A stretch of 64,000 nucleotides of DNA from NCBI RefSeq assembly GCF_001908185.1, contig NZ_LGHM01000051.1, forward strand, positions 62,001 through 126,000, in the 5' to 3' direction. Position numbers and translations under genes: made by a program. The DNA comes from Bradyrhizobium sp. AS23.2 (GTDB taxonomy: Bacteria; Pseudomonadota; Alphaproteobacteria; Rhizobiales; Xanthobacteraceae). Under the pieces are notes generated by a model. That model searched no databases, had not been told where the DNA came from, and saw only the letters and a program-made list of their open reading frames with translations. This document shows positions 54,661 to 63,831 of the stretch, piece after piece. Every line of letters starts with the position of its first letter. Positions within the stretch are counted from its first letter, which is position 1.

Positions 54661-55386
54661 CTATTGCTTCATTAGTTCTATCGTTAGTTCAGTCGGCTTG
54701 CCGGCCGCGACGGTGACGGACTGCTGCACTGGGCCAGTGAGGGACTGGACCGCTACCAGCGTATAGTTGCCAGGCGGTACGTCAGCGATACTGAACTTTC
54801 CGTCCGCGCCGGTGATTGCGTAGTAGGGGTTCTCCACCACGTAGATCCACCCTTCCATCCAGCCGTGTGCGTCGCAGTCGATGCGCACGGTTCCGGCCCG
54901 CGTCAGCTCCGTGGGAATTCGCTGCCCCTCGTTCGGCAGTGCCATATTGAAAGCTGTACGCTTCCCGTAATAGCCGTGGGTGTTGTGCAGTATCGGGTCG
55001 CTATTCACGACCACGAGTGGTCCCCCGCGGATCACCTGAACCTTGGGCTCGAAACGACAGTTGTGATTGACGAGCTCGGGCGTCTTGGCCTGCCCCGCCT
55101 GCGCGGGCCAAGCTTTTCCTTTGGCCACCTGGGCCAAATACACGACCGCGTTCTGCACGGCCTTGTCAGGTCCAACGTCGATCAAGGGCTCGTCGCGAGG
55201 CCCGTCACAGACCTGGAGATCCTTGTTCGGAATGATCTTCCGCGTCTCGAGCGCGCCATTAAAGATGACCTTGCCCTGGATGGATCCGCCCTGGGGGACG
55301 GGGCCCTCTTCGTATGCGCGCGCCGGCACACCGCTGATCGCGGTGGCGATCAGGGAGGCCACAATGACTGAACAATTGGGTTTCAT
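54661..55386 (-). CDS. Periplasmic protein with cupredoxin-like and carboxypeptidase-regulatory-like domains
   Basis: A 241-residue secreted protein. It has two parts. The first contains 'VIRGGPLVVVNSDPILHNTH' and 'VRIDCDAHGWMEGWIYV', which have the NSDxxxHN/CDxHxWM pattern of plastocyanin-like copper sites. The second contains 'YYAITGADGKFSIADVPPGN', a carboxypeptidase regulatory-like repeat. Related proteins appear near cytochrome and methylamine genes. It could be a copper donor for the oxidase or an electron carrier; this is inference. Confidence 0.7.
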   Translation of the reverse strand: MKPNCSVIVASLIATAISGVPARAYEEGPVPQGGSIQGKVIFNGALETRKIIPNKDLQVCDGPRDEPLIDVGPDKAVQNAVVYLAQVAKGKAWPAQAGQAKTPELVNHNCRFEPKVQVIRGGPLVVVNSDPILHNTHGYYGKRTAFNMALPNEGQRIPTELTRAGTVRIDCDAHGWMEGWIYVVENPYYAITGADGKFSIADVPPGNYTLVAVQSLTGPVQQSVTVAAGKPTELTIELMKQ

Positions 55387-55478
55387 CACGGCGCCTCCCC
55401 GTTCTCAATGCCAAGACCCAATCGTCTTGCCAGGGGAAACACACCTTAGTAATTTATAGCATACCTAAACTTACCTGA

Positions 55479-55494
55479 AGTCAATGATTTGACT
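55479..55494. promoter_or_regulatory. Palindrome in the divergent cupredoxin/sco promoter region
   Basis: AGTCAA-TGAT-TTGACT is a perfect 6-bp inverted repeat between the divergent genes. The half-site order TCAA...TTGA is the reverse of the FNR/FixK box, so an oxygen regulator is not indicated. Confidence 0.4.
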
Positions 55495-55562
55495 GGCGCA
55501 GAGCAGGCGTCGAGGAGCGGCTTCGCGGCCTGAAAGCTGCGACCAGAGATTGCGGAGGTCCA

Positions 55563-56168
55563 ATGAATCGCCGCCGTGAACTCATTCATCTTTCGGCTCT
55601 TGAGCGAAGTCTCTCTGGTGCGGTCCTCGCGATAGTGCTGGCCATCAGCCAACCGGCCTCATCTGTCTCGATAGGGGGACCTTTCAGTCTGACAGCGCCC
55701 GACGGCACGACGGTCACCGATCAGACTTATCGGGGAAAATGGCTGCTCGTGTATTTCGGATATACCTTCTGTCCCAATAGTTGCCCAACGACGCTCATGG
55801 AGATCGCTGCTGCGCTTGAGAAGCTCGGCCCTAACGCCGCAAAGGTGCAGCCGATCTTCATCACCGTTGATCCCAAGCGCGATACACCTGACGTGCTGGC
55901 CAAATACACGGAGTCATTCGATCCAAGAATTGTCGGGCTCACGGGCACTCCCGCGCAGATCGCCGCCGTGGCACACGAATACGGAGCGTACTATGTCGCA
56001 CACAAGGGTGATGAGGGCGCCAATGACTACCTCATCGACCACAGCACCTACCTCTACGTCATGGACCCGCAAGGTCAGTTTGTGCAGGCATTCGACGCCG
56101 ATACGCCCGCCGATCGTATCGCCGACGATTTGCTCCACCTCGTGAAACCGGAAGGGAAGTCGCATTGA
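55563..56168 (+). CDS. SCO1/SenC-family copper chaperone
   Basis: A 201-residue thioredoxin-fold protein with an N-terminal membrane anchor (about residues 17-35), the metal-binding CxxxC in 'FGYTFCPNSCPTTLMEIAAA' (about residue 63) and the distal His in 'LIDHSTYLYVMDP'. It delivers copper to the CuB or CuA site of heme-copper oxidases. It is divergent from the cupredoxin-like gene and complements the ccoI/SafE copper genes. Confidence 0.9.
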   Translation: MNRRRELIHLSALERSLSGAVLAIVLAISQPASSVSIGGPFSLTAPDGTTVTDQTYRGKWLLVYFGYTFCPNSCPTTLMEIAAALEKLGPNAAKVQPIFITVDPKRDTPDVLAKYTESFDPRIVGLTGTPAQIAAVAHEYGAYYVAHKGDEGANDYLIDHSTYLYVMDPQGQFVQAFDADTPADRIADDLLHLVKPEGKSH

Positions 56169-56243
56169 CGTGAGATGATGCCGGGTAGCGGCAGCGGTGA
56201 TTTCCAGGAAAGATTTGGCACCGCGTGCGCACGGGAGGAAGGG

Positions 56244-57015
56244 ATGGCACGCATCTTCATCACCGGCAGCACCGATGGGCTCGGTCGCGCGGCGGCGCGC
56301 TCGCTTCTGAGCGTGGGCCATCAAGTCGTCCTGCATGCGCGATCGAGCGAGCGCGCCTCGGCGCTTGCCGATCTCTTGTCCGCAACCGCCGGAGTCGTCA
56401 TCGGCGACCTGAGCAGCGCGGCCGATGTCCGCCGCATCGCGGACCAGGTCAACGCGATCGGCCGCATGGATGCCATCATCCACAATGCCGGCATCTACAC
56501 GGCACCTAGTCGAGGATCGACGCCGGAAGGGCATGCGGTCACCTTGGCGGTGAACACGCTGGCGCCGTTCATGCTGACGGCCTTGATCGAGCGACCCGAC
56601 CGGCTGGTCTATCTCAGCAGCGGACTTCACCGGGGGGGGGGGCGATGGCTCCTTGCGCGATCTCGACTGGACCGATCGTCCATGGGATGGGGCGCGCGCC
56701 TATGCGGAAAGCAAGCTGCATGTCGTCGCGTTGGCTTTTTGTCTCGCCCGGCGGTGGCCGAAGGTCCTCTGCAACGCGGTCGATCCCGGCTGGGTGCGCA
56801 CGCGGATGGGAGGTGCGAGCGCTCCGGTCGACATCGATACGGGGCAGCGGACGCAGAGCTGGCTCGCCGCGAGCTCCGACGCTGCCGCCATGGTCAGCGG
56901 CAGATACTGGCACAACATGCGGCAGGACCAGCCTGCGGCCGAAGCAATGGATGCCGTCTTCCAGGACGCACTGGTCGCACGTCTTCAAGAACTTACCGGC
57001 GTGGCGCTGCCCTGA
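56244..57015 (+). pseudogene. Short-chain dehydrogenase, frameshifted in a run of eleven G
   Basis: The first part has '[20 protein letters not shown]' and '[13 protein letters not shown]'. At 56632-56642 eleven G occur. With ten, the frame continues 'DGSLRDLDW', '[19 protein letters not shown]' (YxxxK) and '[13 protein letters not shown]' to the stop at 57015, giving 256 residues, the usual SDR length. As given, the product is nonsense after residue 133. A GGGAGGAAGGG ribosome site precedes the ATG. The substrate is unknown. It heads a run of four genes that are all shifted. Confidence 0.8.
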
Positions 57016-57062
57016 AGGAGGCGCTTCGTCGGTCGACGCTAATCGAACGAGGAGTCACGACG

Positions 57063-58051
57063 ATGGACTACAAGCATCTCGGCCGCACCGGCCTGAAGGT
57101 CAGCCGGATCGTGCTCGGCACGATGAACTTCGGCGAGCTGACCGACGAGAAGACCAGCTTCGCGATCATGGACGAGGCGCTGCAAGCGGGCATCAATATG
57201 TTCGACACGGCCGACGTCTATGGCGGGCCGCAGTCGCCGGATATGGCGAAGGGGTTCGGCGTCTCGGAGGAGATCATCGGCAATTGACTGGCGCAGAATG
57301 CCGGCCGGCGCGACAAGATCGTGCTGGCGACCAAGGTCTACCACCGATGGAGACCGGCCCCAACGACAAGTACCTCTCGGCCTACCACATTCGGCGCGCA
57401 TGCGAGGCGAGCCTGCGCCGGCTCCGGACCGACCACATAGACCTCTATCAGATGCACCACGTCGACCGTTCGACGCCTTGGGAAGAGATCTGGCAGGCGA
57501 TGGCGCAGCTTATCCGAGAGGGCAAGATCACCTATGTCGGCTCCTCCAACTTTGCCGGCTGGGACATCGCTACCGCGCAGATGACCGCGGCGTCACGCAG
57601 CTTGCTCGGCCTCGCCTCCGAGCAGAGCCTCTACAATCTCACTCAGCGGACGGCCGAACTGGAGGTGATCCCGGCGCTGCGTCACTTCGGCATCGGCCTC
57701 ATCCCATGGAGCCCGATCGGCATGGGCCTCCTCGGCGGGGTGCTGAAGAAGATTGAAGGTGGCCGCCGCGCGTCCGAGCGGATGCAGCAGCAGGTGAACA
57801 AGTCGCGGCCGCGGCTCGAAGCCTATGAAAAGCTGTGCGCCGATCTCGGTGAGGCACCGGCCGATGTGGCGCTCGCTTGGCTGCTCCACAATCCCGTCGT
57901 CACGGCGGCCATCAGCGGGCCCCGCACTGTCGAGCAGCTTCGTCAGAACTTGAAGGCGCCTTCGCTCCGCCTCGCCGACAAGACGTTGGCGAACCTGGAT
58001 GAGATCTGGCCCGGTCCGGGGGGCGAGGCGCCCGTTGCCTATGCCTGGTAG
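57063..58051 (+). pseudogene. Aldo/keto reductase with nonsense codon and one-base shift
   Basis: The start '[20 protein letters not shown]' and '[14 protein letters not shown]' (catalytic Asp/Tyr) are normal. A TGA at 57285-57287 stands where TGG (Trp) is expected. After 'RRDKIVLATKVY' there is CC at 57344-57345 in place of CCC, beyond which 'HIRRACEASLRRLRTDHIDL' and 'YQMHHVD' (catalytic His) continue to the stop. With both corrected the protein has 329 residues, a normal length. The nonsense codon is not a homopolymer event, so decay is better supported here than elsewhere. Confidence 0.8.
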
Positions 58052-58055
58052 AGCG

Positions 58056-59190
58056 ATGTCGGCGGTTACGGAACAGACATCGGAAGTGGCTCCGATGTTG
58101 TTGCCGATCATGGGGATTGTCTTCGTCGCTTCCTCGTCATCGGCATCGCGATGCCCGTCCTTCCGCTTCACGTGCACGATGGCCTGGGGCTGGGGCCTTT
58201 TGTCGTGGGCCTCGTCGCCGGAAGTCAGTTCGCTGCCTCGCTGATCTCGAGGCCCGTGGCGGGAAGCTACTCGGACAACAGCGGCGCAAAGCGGGGCGTG
58301 ATCGTCGGTCTGCTCGCGGCCGCGGCTTCCGGACTGCTTTATCTGCTGTCGCTCGCTTCATCGATGCTCCGCTTGCGTCAGTCTCCATTCTACTGCTGGG
58401 GCGCGGGCTGCTTGGCGCGGCCGAAAGTTTCACCATCACGGCAGCCGTGAGTTGGGGCCTCGCGCTCGTCGATTCCCGCAGCACCGGCAAGGTCATTGCT
58501 TGGGTCGGATCGGCCGTGTTCGCGGCCTTTGCCATCGGCGCGCCGGCCGGATCGGCCCTCTACGCGGCTTACGGGTTTGCCGCGATCGCGCTCGCAACCG
58601 CGGCGGCTCCGCTTGCCACTTTGCTGCTTGTCGCGCGCCTCCCGGCGGTCGCGCCGGTGCACCACGCGCGTTTCTCGTTCGTCGAGGTTGTCGGTGCCGT
58701 ATGGGTGCCGGGCATGGGCTCGGCGCTCGGCAGCGTCGGTTTCGGTGCGGTGACTACCTTCGTCGCGTTGCTGTTCGCGAGCCGCGGCTGGCCGAACGGA
58801 TGGCACGCCTACTCGGCATATGCCACGGCTTTCATCCTGGCGCGGGTATTCTTCAGCCACGTTCCCGACGCGATCGGCGGGGCGAAGGTCGCCTTTGTCT
58901 GCGCGTTGATCGAAGCGGCCGGTCAGGAGTTGATCTGGCTGTCCGTTCGGCCGGAGATGGCATTGGTCGGGGCCGCCCTCACCGGCTTCGGCTTCTCCCT
59001 CGTTTATCCAGGCTTCGGCGTGGAAGCGGTGCGCCGCGTGCCGCCGCAGAGCCGGGGCCTGGCACTGGGCTTGATCGCGACCGGAGCGAGGATGAACGTC
59101 GTGTTTCTCGCCAGTGCCGCAACCGTTCTCTGCGCCGTCCTCGTCGCGGCTTGGCTGATGAGGCACCCCGCAACCGAGAAATCAACCTGA
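58056..59190 (+). pseudogene. MFS transporter (YhhS-like), two one-base shifts
   Basis: Three frames in sequence give 'MSAVTEQTSEVAPMLLPIMG', then 'AMPVLPLHVHDGLGLGPFVV' with 'GSYSDNSGAKRGVIVGLLAA', then 'FIDAPLASVSILLLGRGLLG' and the remaining helices. Both shifts occur where GCTTTC is expected and GCTTC is found (58130-58131 and 58357-58358). Corrected, it is a 378-residue 12-helix sugar/drug-type MFS protein. It starts 4 bases after the AKR stop. Confidence 0.78.
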
Positions 59191-59209
59191 GAGCGCGAAA
59201 GGACGGGCG

Positions 59210-59441
59210 ATGCCCCACGTGGTCGTGAAGCTCCATTCTGGAATGGTCGGAGCAGATGAAGTCCGCTTTGGCAACGGCACTGACGAAAGCGGTGATGGAC
59301 ACGCTCGGATCCGGAGAGGAATCGGTCTCCGTCGCCATCGAGGACATCCACCCGAAGGACTGGTCGGAGCAGGTCTACAAGCCCGACATCCTCGCCAAAC
59401 CTGACAGTATCTACAAGAAGCCGGGCTACGACCCGCGCTGA
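59210..59441 (+). pseudogene. Tautomerase-superfamily protein, one-base shift
   Basis: The start 'MPHVVVKLHSG' supplies the catalytic Pro2 of 4-oxalocrotonate tautomerase-like proteins. An extra A at 59242-59243 moves the frame; after removal it reads 'WSEQMKSALATALTKAVMDT' and 'EESVSVAIEDIHPKDWSEQV' to the stop, 76 residues in all, as expected of PptA/MIF-like tautomerases. It follows the MFS gene by 19 bases. Confidence 0.75.
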
Positions 59442-59513
59442 CGGAAATCCAAGGTCGGCTTGGAGCCTCCACTCTGGCTGGCTGTTAATCGTATCTGACA
59501 AAGGAGCATGAAC

Positions 59514-59933
59514 ATGGACATCAAACGCAGTGGCTCTCGACCTTCCGGCAAGGGGCCGGCGGAATACTTCACAGGCGCGGTGCGCGTGGACCCGCTTTTC
59601 GAGGCGCCGGAGCCGGCTCGTGCTCGCGGCGCCCTCGTGACGTTCGAGCCCGGCGCCAGGACGGCCTGGCACACACATCCGCTCGGCCAGACGCTGATCG
59701 TCGTGTCAGGGCTCGGCTGGGTGCAGCGGGACGGCGGACCGGTCGAGGAGATTCGTCCAGGCGACGTTGTTTGGTTCGAGGCCGGCGAGAAGCATTGGCA
59801 CGGAGCCACAGCCGATACTGCGATGAGCCACATCGCGATCCAGGAAGCGCTGAACGGCAGTCCCGTCACATGGTTGGAAAAAGTCAGCGACGAACAATAC
59901 CTGGATCGGCACGAAGGGACCGGTCACGTGTAA
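59514..59933 (+). CDS. Cupin-domain protein
   Basis: A 139-residue single cupin. The metal ligands are in '[16 protein letters not shown]' (HxH and the later Glu/Gln) and '[11 protein letters not shown]' (His). Such proteins include dioxygenase-like and carboxymuconolactone-associated enzymes, and with the tautomerase, SDR and AKR genes upstream it forms a small redox/carbohydrate-type set. An AAGGAG site lies 9 bases before the ATG; one six bases earlier is less well spaced. It is intact, unlike the four genes before it. Confidence 0.8.
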   Translation: MDIKRSGSRPSGKGPAEYFTGAVRVDPLFEAPEPARARGALVTFEPGARTAWHTHPLGQTLIVVSGLGWVQRDGGPVEEIRPGDVVWFEAGEKHWHGATADTAMSHIAIQEALNGSPVTWLEKVSDEQYLDRHEGTGHV

Positions 59934-60777
59934 GCGCTCTTTCGGACGGCGCCCTAGCGTGTTCGGGATGCATCGGGCTGGGCTTCGGGCTAAAGCCCGG
60001 TGCTCGAATTCTGGGCTTTGGACGACCCGCCCTTCTGCACGATTAGCTGCGCTGCAATACTCTATCGCGAAGAAGCGGTGGATCACCGACCTCCATCGGA
60101 CTACGCCACAATCTCACTACTTCGGTCAGCGTCCTCAACGCGGAGAAAGTGAGTACGACTCCACCAGACTACGCTAAAGGCCGCGATCCCAGCCGGCCGC
60201 ACTCCTTCCCCTTAATCATTAGGACGACGTTACCGCGTTGATTTGCAAGCAAACTTCTCAAGCTGACGGTCAAATCCCGACGGCATACCCGCCCGAACTT
60301 TTTGGTTTTGAATTCACAGGAAAATTTGTTTCGCTCGGAGGAATTGCGGCTTCGGCAACTATCGGAGTCAATCGACGAAGTAGACGTGTGCTCGGTGTGA
60401 GCGGCCGCCGCTTCGCTTCTCTCGATTTCCGCTTGATACCGTCAACTATTCTCAGTCGAAGGGCATCGATGGCCCCGTTTTGCGCCCTAAGCTGCCGCTT
60501 CGAGCGCTTCACTCGCTTTGCCCTAAGACAAACCACGGACGAGAACCGCCCATCAGCGGTTGACCAGATTTGTTGGTATGCTCATGACCGCCAACGGCCG
60601 CAATTTCCGGTCGTTTGCTAGAATGTTCGGGACGACCGGCACTCGTGCGTGACACGAAACAGTGTCTCTCGCCGTCCGAACATGTGCTCCGTCCCGGCCG
60701 AGCCCAAATGTTTGGCCGAACGGCCTCGAACCTCGGCTCGGCCGAGGCAATTGCAAGCCACATCCAAGGAGCCCGAC
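59934..60777. other. Intergenic region without recognisable genes
   Basis: About 840 bases. It includes a 127-residue frame (60238-60621) that has no family-like motif and looks random. The ribosome-binding site of the next gene is at its end (AAGGAG at about 60766). Confidence 0.5.
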
Positions 60778-61533
60778 ATGACCAGTATTCGTACTCAGGC
60801 GCGCAGCGAAGTGAGACTGAATGTGATCCGCCTCTTGGCCTTCGGCCTACTGTTGGTCCTCCCTGCGGCTTCCCGGGCGCAGCAGAGCCCATCGATTGCC
60901 GAGCAGATCGCAAAGACCTACGGTCTTGATTCATTTGGACAAATCGAGGCGATCCGCTACACGTGGAACGGTGAGTTTCCTGGCGGTCACAAAATTTCCA
61001 ACAAGTGGGAATGGAGCCCGAAGACCGACACGGTCTCCTACGAGGGGAAAGATAAGGAAGGCAATCCGGTCAAGGTGACCTATCAGCGCTCCCAGCTCTC
61101 TAGCCAAAGCGATGTCGTCAAGAAAGAAGTCGATCCAGCATTCTCCAACGATCAATATTGGGTGTTGCTCCCGTTCCACCTGCTATGGGATGGCGCGACC
61201 GCGACCGACGAAGGCCAGCAGAAGCGACCGACAGGTGACACGTCGGCCCAGAAGGTGGTGATGAAATACCCGTCGGAGGGCGGCTACCAGCCCGGCGACA
61301 CGTGGGACCTCTACATTGGCGCCGACAAGCGAATTGAGGAAATCGCTTACCACCGGGGCGCTGCCAACCCGCCGCACTTCGTGACCGCGATATATGCGGA
61401 CCACAAGAAGGCCGGCCCGCTCCTGATCTCAATGAATCACCCCGGGATGGTGGACGGAAAGCCCTTCCGGATCACGTTGACGGATGTGTCGGTGAAATTG
61501 ACAGGATCCGACAAATGGATCGACGCGCAATGA
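60778..61533 (+). CDS. Secreted conserved protein of unknown function
   Basis: A 251-residue protein with a signal peptide ('LLAFGLLLVLPAASRAQQSP'). The mature part contains 'SFGQIEAIRYTWNGEFPGGH', 'PVKVTYQRSQLSSQSDVVKK' and 'YPSEGGYQPGDTWDLYIGAD', which look like a conserved periplasmic family of beta-rich proteins without assigned role. The ATG at 60778 has an AAGGAG site. Other genes in its neighbourhood (DoxD-like, methyltransferase) do not point to a function. Confidence 0.75.
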   Translation: MTSIRTQARSEVRLNVIRLLAFGLLLVLPAASRAQQSPSIAEQIAKTYGLDSFGQIEAIRYTWNGEFPGGHKISNKWEWSPKTDTVSYEGKDKEGNPVKVTYQRSQLSSQSDVVKKEVDPAFSNDQYWVLLPFHLLWDGATATDEGQQKRPTGDTSAQKVVMKYPSEGGYQPGDTWDLYIGADKRIEEIAYHRGAANPPHFVTAIYADHKKAGPLLISMNHPGMVDGKPFRITLTDVSVKLTGSDKWIDAQ

Positions 61534-61580
61534 CCCTAGGAGGGGTTTTTTCGGACAGCTGATCGAAAGCACGTAAGGCG

Positions 61581-61614
61581 GGCGCACCGTCCGATCGCCT
61601 GCGGGCGGTGCGCC
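61581..61614 (+). terminator. Hairpin downstream of the secreted protein gene
   Basis: GGCGCACCG (61581-61589) pairs with CGGTGCGCC (61606-61614) around a 16-base loop. No long T run follows, so it may be a rho-independent-like stop or mRNA end structure. Confidence 0.35.
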
Positions 61615-61692
61615 TTGGCAGGCAACTGGCACGCAGAGTAACGATGCGATTAAGCGATACGTAGAGCAACCAAGTCCCCTGGGAGCCCGCGC

Positions 61693-62349
61693 ATGCCCAC
61701 CAATCCTTTCACCGACGTCTGGCATTTCCTGACCGCGACGACGAGCGACTATCTCCATCAGGGAAATTGGCGCTATCTGATCGTGGCGCTATTCTGGGCA
61801 CTGCTGCTTGCCAGCATCGTGATTGCTGTGCGGAATTGGCGAGAAGATCCTGCGCAGCGTACCAGCCGACATCTTGGAATCTGGGTGGCGCGAGTCTTGA
61901 TCGGCTGCCTGTGGTTCCAGGGCATGTTGTGGAAACTACCGCTGCCGGTGTCCGACGGTCTGCAATACTGGACCGAACAGGAATCGACCAGCGCGGCGTT
62001 CGAGTTTCACCGCACCTTCATGAAGGACATCGTGCTGCCTCACATGACGATCTTTGGGCCTATCGTCTTTTTGGCCGAGCTGGTGTTCGCTGGATCGATG
62101 ATCCTCGGCCTTGCGGTGCGATTGGTGGGAGTGCTGGCCCTCGCCTATACGCTGCAACTCTGGCTCGGCCTGTATGGCAACCCCTCCGAGTGGCCATGGA
62201 CGTATATGTGCCTGGCCCTCCTGATGTTCCTGTTTGCGCTCGACGGCGCCGGCCGCAGTCTTGGCCTTGATGCCTGGCTTCGCCGCGAGGTGCCCGTCGT
62301 GCGCGACGGCAAGGGGTTTGTTGGCTGGTTCTTCGACATCGCGGGTTGA
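61693..62349 (+). CDS. DoxX/DoxD-like membrane protein
   Basis: A 218-residue protein with four to five helices. It matches the DoxD-type quinone-linked membrane subunit pattern: 'VARVLIGCLWFQGMLWKLPL', 'FLAELVFAGSMILGLAVRLV' and 'LALAYTLQLWLGLYGNPSEW'. In Acidianus, DoxD is part of thiosulfate:quinone oxidoreductase. In bacteria such proteins are more often uncharacterised. It may link to the sulfur genes in the window, but it lies 15 kb away. Confidence 0.75.
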   Translation: MPTNPFTDVWHFLTATTSDYLHQGNWRYLIVALFWALLLASIVIAVRNWREDPAQRTSRHLGIWVARVLIGCLWFQGMLWKLPLPVSDGLQYWTEQESTSAAFEFHRTFMKDIVLPHMTIFGPIVFLAELVFAGSMILGLAVRLVGVLALAYTLQLWLGLYGNPSEWPWTYMCLALLMFLFALDGAGRSLGLDAWLRREVPVVRDGKGFVGWFFDIAG

Positions 62350-62370
62350 TCGTTGATCGCGGTCGTTTGG

Positions 62371-63126
62371 ATGAGAAAACGAGCATATGAGGGCGCTGGC
62401 CTCGCAGCGACGCTCTTTATCGCGCTGGGCGCCGCCGTCAGCGCGCACGCCGCTGACATCGGCTATCTGGCTCCGCCGGGAGTCGCCGCAACGGCGTTTC
62501 CCGCACCCCAGCGTCCGGTTGCCAAGATCGTCAGCCCCAGGCGTTCCAATGAGGAGCACCGCGACTCCCTCAATGAGGACGGCGAGATCGTCCGTCTTCT
62601 TGAACTGAAACCTGGCATGACGGTCGGCGACATCGGTGCGGGTAGTGGCTACCACACCGTTCGCCTCTCGCCGCTCGTCGGCCCCACCGGCTCTGTCATC
62701 GCTGAGGACGTCACGCGGAAATACCTCGTCGAGCTCGCCAGGCGAACGGAGCAACTGAAGCTGACAAACGTCAAGTTCGCGCTCGGCGAACCAGGTGACC
62801 CTCGCCTGCCTGCGTCCTCGCTGGATGCCGCGATCCTCGTGCACATGTATCACGAGATCGCCCAGCCCTATGCCTTCCTCTACGATCTCGTGCCCGCGCT
62901 AAAGCCCAGCGCGCGGGTCGGAATTGTCGACCTTGAGCAGCCGACATCGGACCACGGCACGCCGATTGAGCTGCTGCGTTGCGAACTCTCTGCGGTTGGA
63001 TATCGCGAGATCGCCACATATCAGCTGGCAGGCGATGGCGGATACCTCGCGGTGTTTTCGCCACCGGAAAAACGAAGATCTCCCGGGAGCATCGTTGCTT
63101 GTGCGGATCGTACCGGCGCACGCTGA
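62371..63126 (+). CDS. Class I SAM-dependent methyltransferase with export signal
   Basis: A 251-residue protein with an N-terminal signal-like segment ('GAGLAATLFIALGAAVSAHA'). The methyltransferase fold has 'PGMTVGDIGAGSGYHTVRLS' (motif I) and 'LDAAILVHMYHEIAQP'. Export of a methyltransferase is odd, because the periplasm has no SAM supply. Relatives of this kind are seen in Proteobacteria, often described as 'predicted methyltransferase' without substrate. An alternative TTG start 18 bases upstream exists. Confidence 0.78.
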   Translation: MRKRAYEGAGLAATLFIALGAAVSAHAADIGYLAPPGVAATAFPAPQRPVAKIVSPRRSNEEHRDSLNEDGEIVRLLELKPGMTVGDIGAGSGYHTVRLSPLVGPTGSVIAEDVTRKYLVELARRTEQLKLTNVKFALGEPGDPRLPASSLDAAILVHMYHEIAQPYAFLYDLVPALKPSARVGIVDLEQPTSDHGTPIELLRCELSAVGYREIATYQLAGDGGYLAVFSPPEKRRSPGSIVACADRTGAR

Positions 63127-63831
63127 TCACCTTCGCAGCTGGAGCGCGACGCGAACAAACGTCGCCGAAATGGACCAGGCCGCCTTGACGCCGGCGACGA
63201 GATTGCCGGAAACCTTCGATACCCCGCCAATCCGGCGCCGCTGCCCAACGGCAATTTCCAGCGCCGGCAGTCGCGCCGAGGCGACCCGCATCAGCATTTC
63301 CAGGTTCCAGCCATAGGTCTCCTCTTTCATCCCGAGACCGCTGAGCGCATCCCGCCGGATGGCGCGAAACGGCGACAGATCGGTAAAGCTTGTGCCATAG
63401 ACTAGACGCAACAGCAGCCTGCTGACATGGGCGGCAATGAGCTGCTGCGGTGCCACGCTGCCGGGCTCGCGCGAACCGCGTACGCGCGAACCGAGCACGA
63501 AGACCGCCTGGCCTGTAACGATCGGCGACACCAGATCCGGGATGAATTCCGCAGGATCGGCGCCGTCGCCGTCGAGGAAGACAAGAATGTCGGCGTCGTC
63601 GCGCACGGCGGCGATGCCTGCCTGAATGGCACGACCGTAGCCGCGGCGCGGCTCGACAATGACGCGAGCCCCGGCGGCCTTTGCCCGCTCAGCACTACGA
63701 TCCAGCGAGCCCCCGTCGACGACGATGACTTCTCTCACATTCTGCGCGAGCACCGCGGTCACGACCTGGCCGATCGCCGTTTCTTCGTCGAGACACGGAA
63801 TGATCGCCGAGACGATGGCCACCTCGTTCAC
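63127..63831 (-). CDS. Glycosyltransferase family 2 (polyprenol-phosphate-type)
   Basis: A 234-residue GT2 enzyme. The nucleotide-sugar binding 'IVSAIIPCLDEETAIGQVVT' and DXD-type 'ILVFLDGDGADPAEFIPDLV' (DGDGAD) are visible, and 'RGYGRAIQAGIAAVRD' is typical. It is similar to dolichol/undecaprenol-phosphate glycosyltransferases but lacks a C-terminal membrane domain. The GTG start at 63831 overlaps the upstream radical-SAM stop by 4 bases, so they are coupled. It is convergent with the methyltransferase gene; the stops touch. Confidence 0.82.
   Translation of the reverse strand: MNEVAIVSAIIPCLDEETAIGQVVTAVLAQNVREVIVVDGGSLDRSAERAKAAGARVIVEPRRGYGRAIQAGIAAVRDDADILVFLDGDGADPAEFIPDLVSPIVTGQAVFVLGSRVRGSREPGSVAPQQLIAAHVSRLLLRLVYGTSFTDLSPFRAIRRDALSGLGMKEETYGWNLEMLMRVASARLPALEIAVGQRRRIGGVSKVSGNLVAGVKAAWSISATFVRVALQLRR

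Noticed and set aside
55479-55494. FNR/FixK box upstream of sco
   Set aside because: The half-sites are in the order TCAA...TTGA rather than TTGA...TCAA, so it is not the anaerobox consensus.
60238-60621. 127-codon frame between cupin and secreted protein genes
   Set aside because: No ribosome site, low-complexity Arg/Ser content and no recognisable motif.
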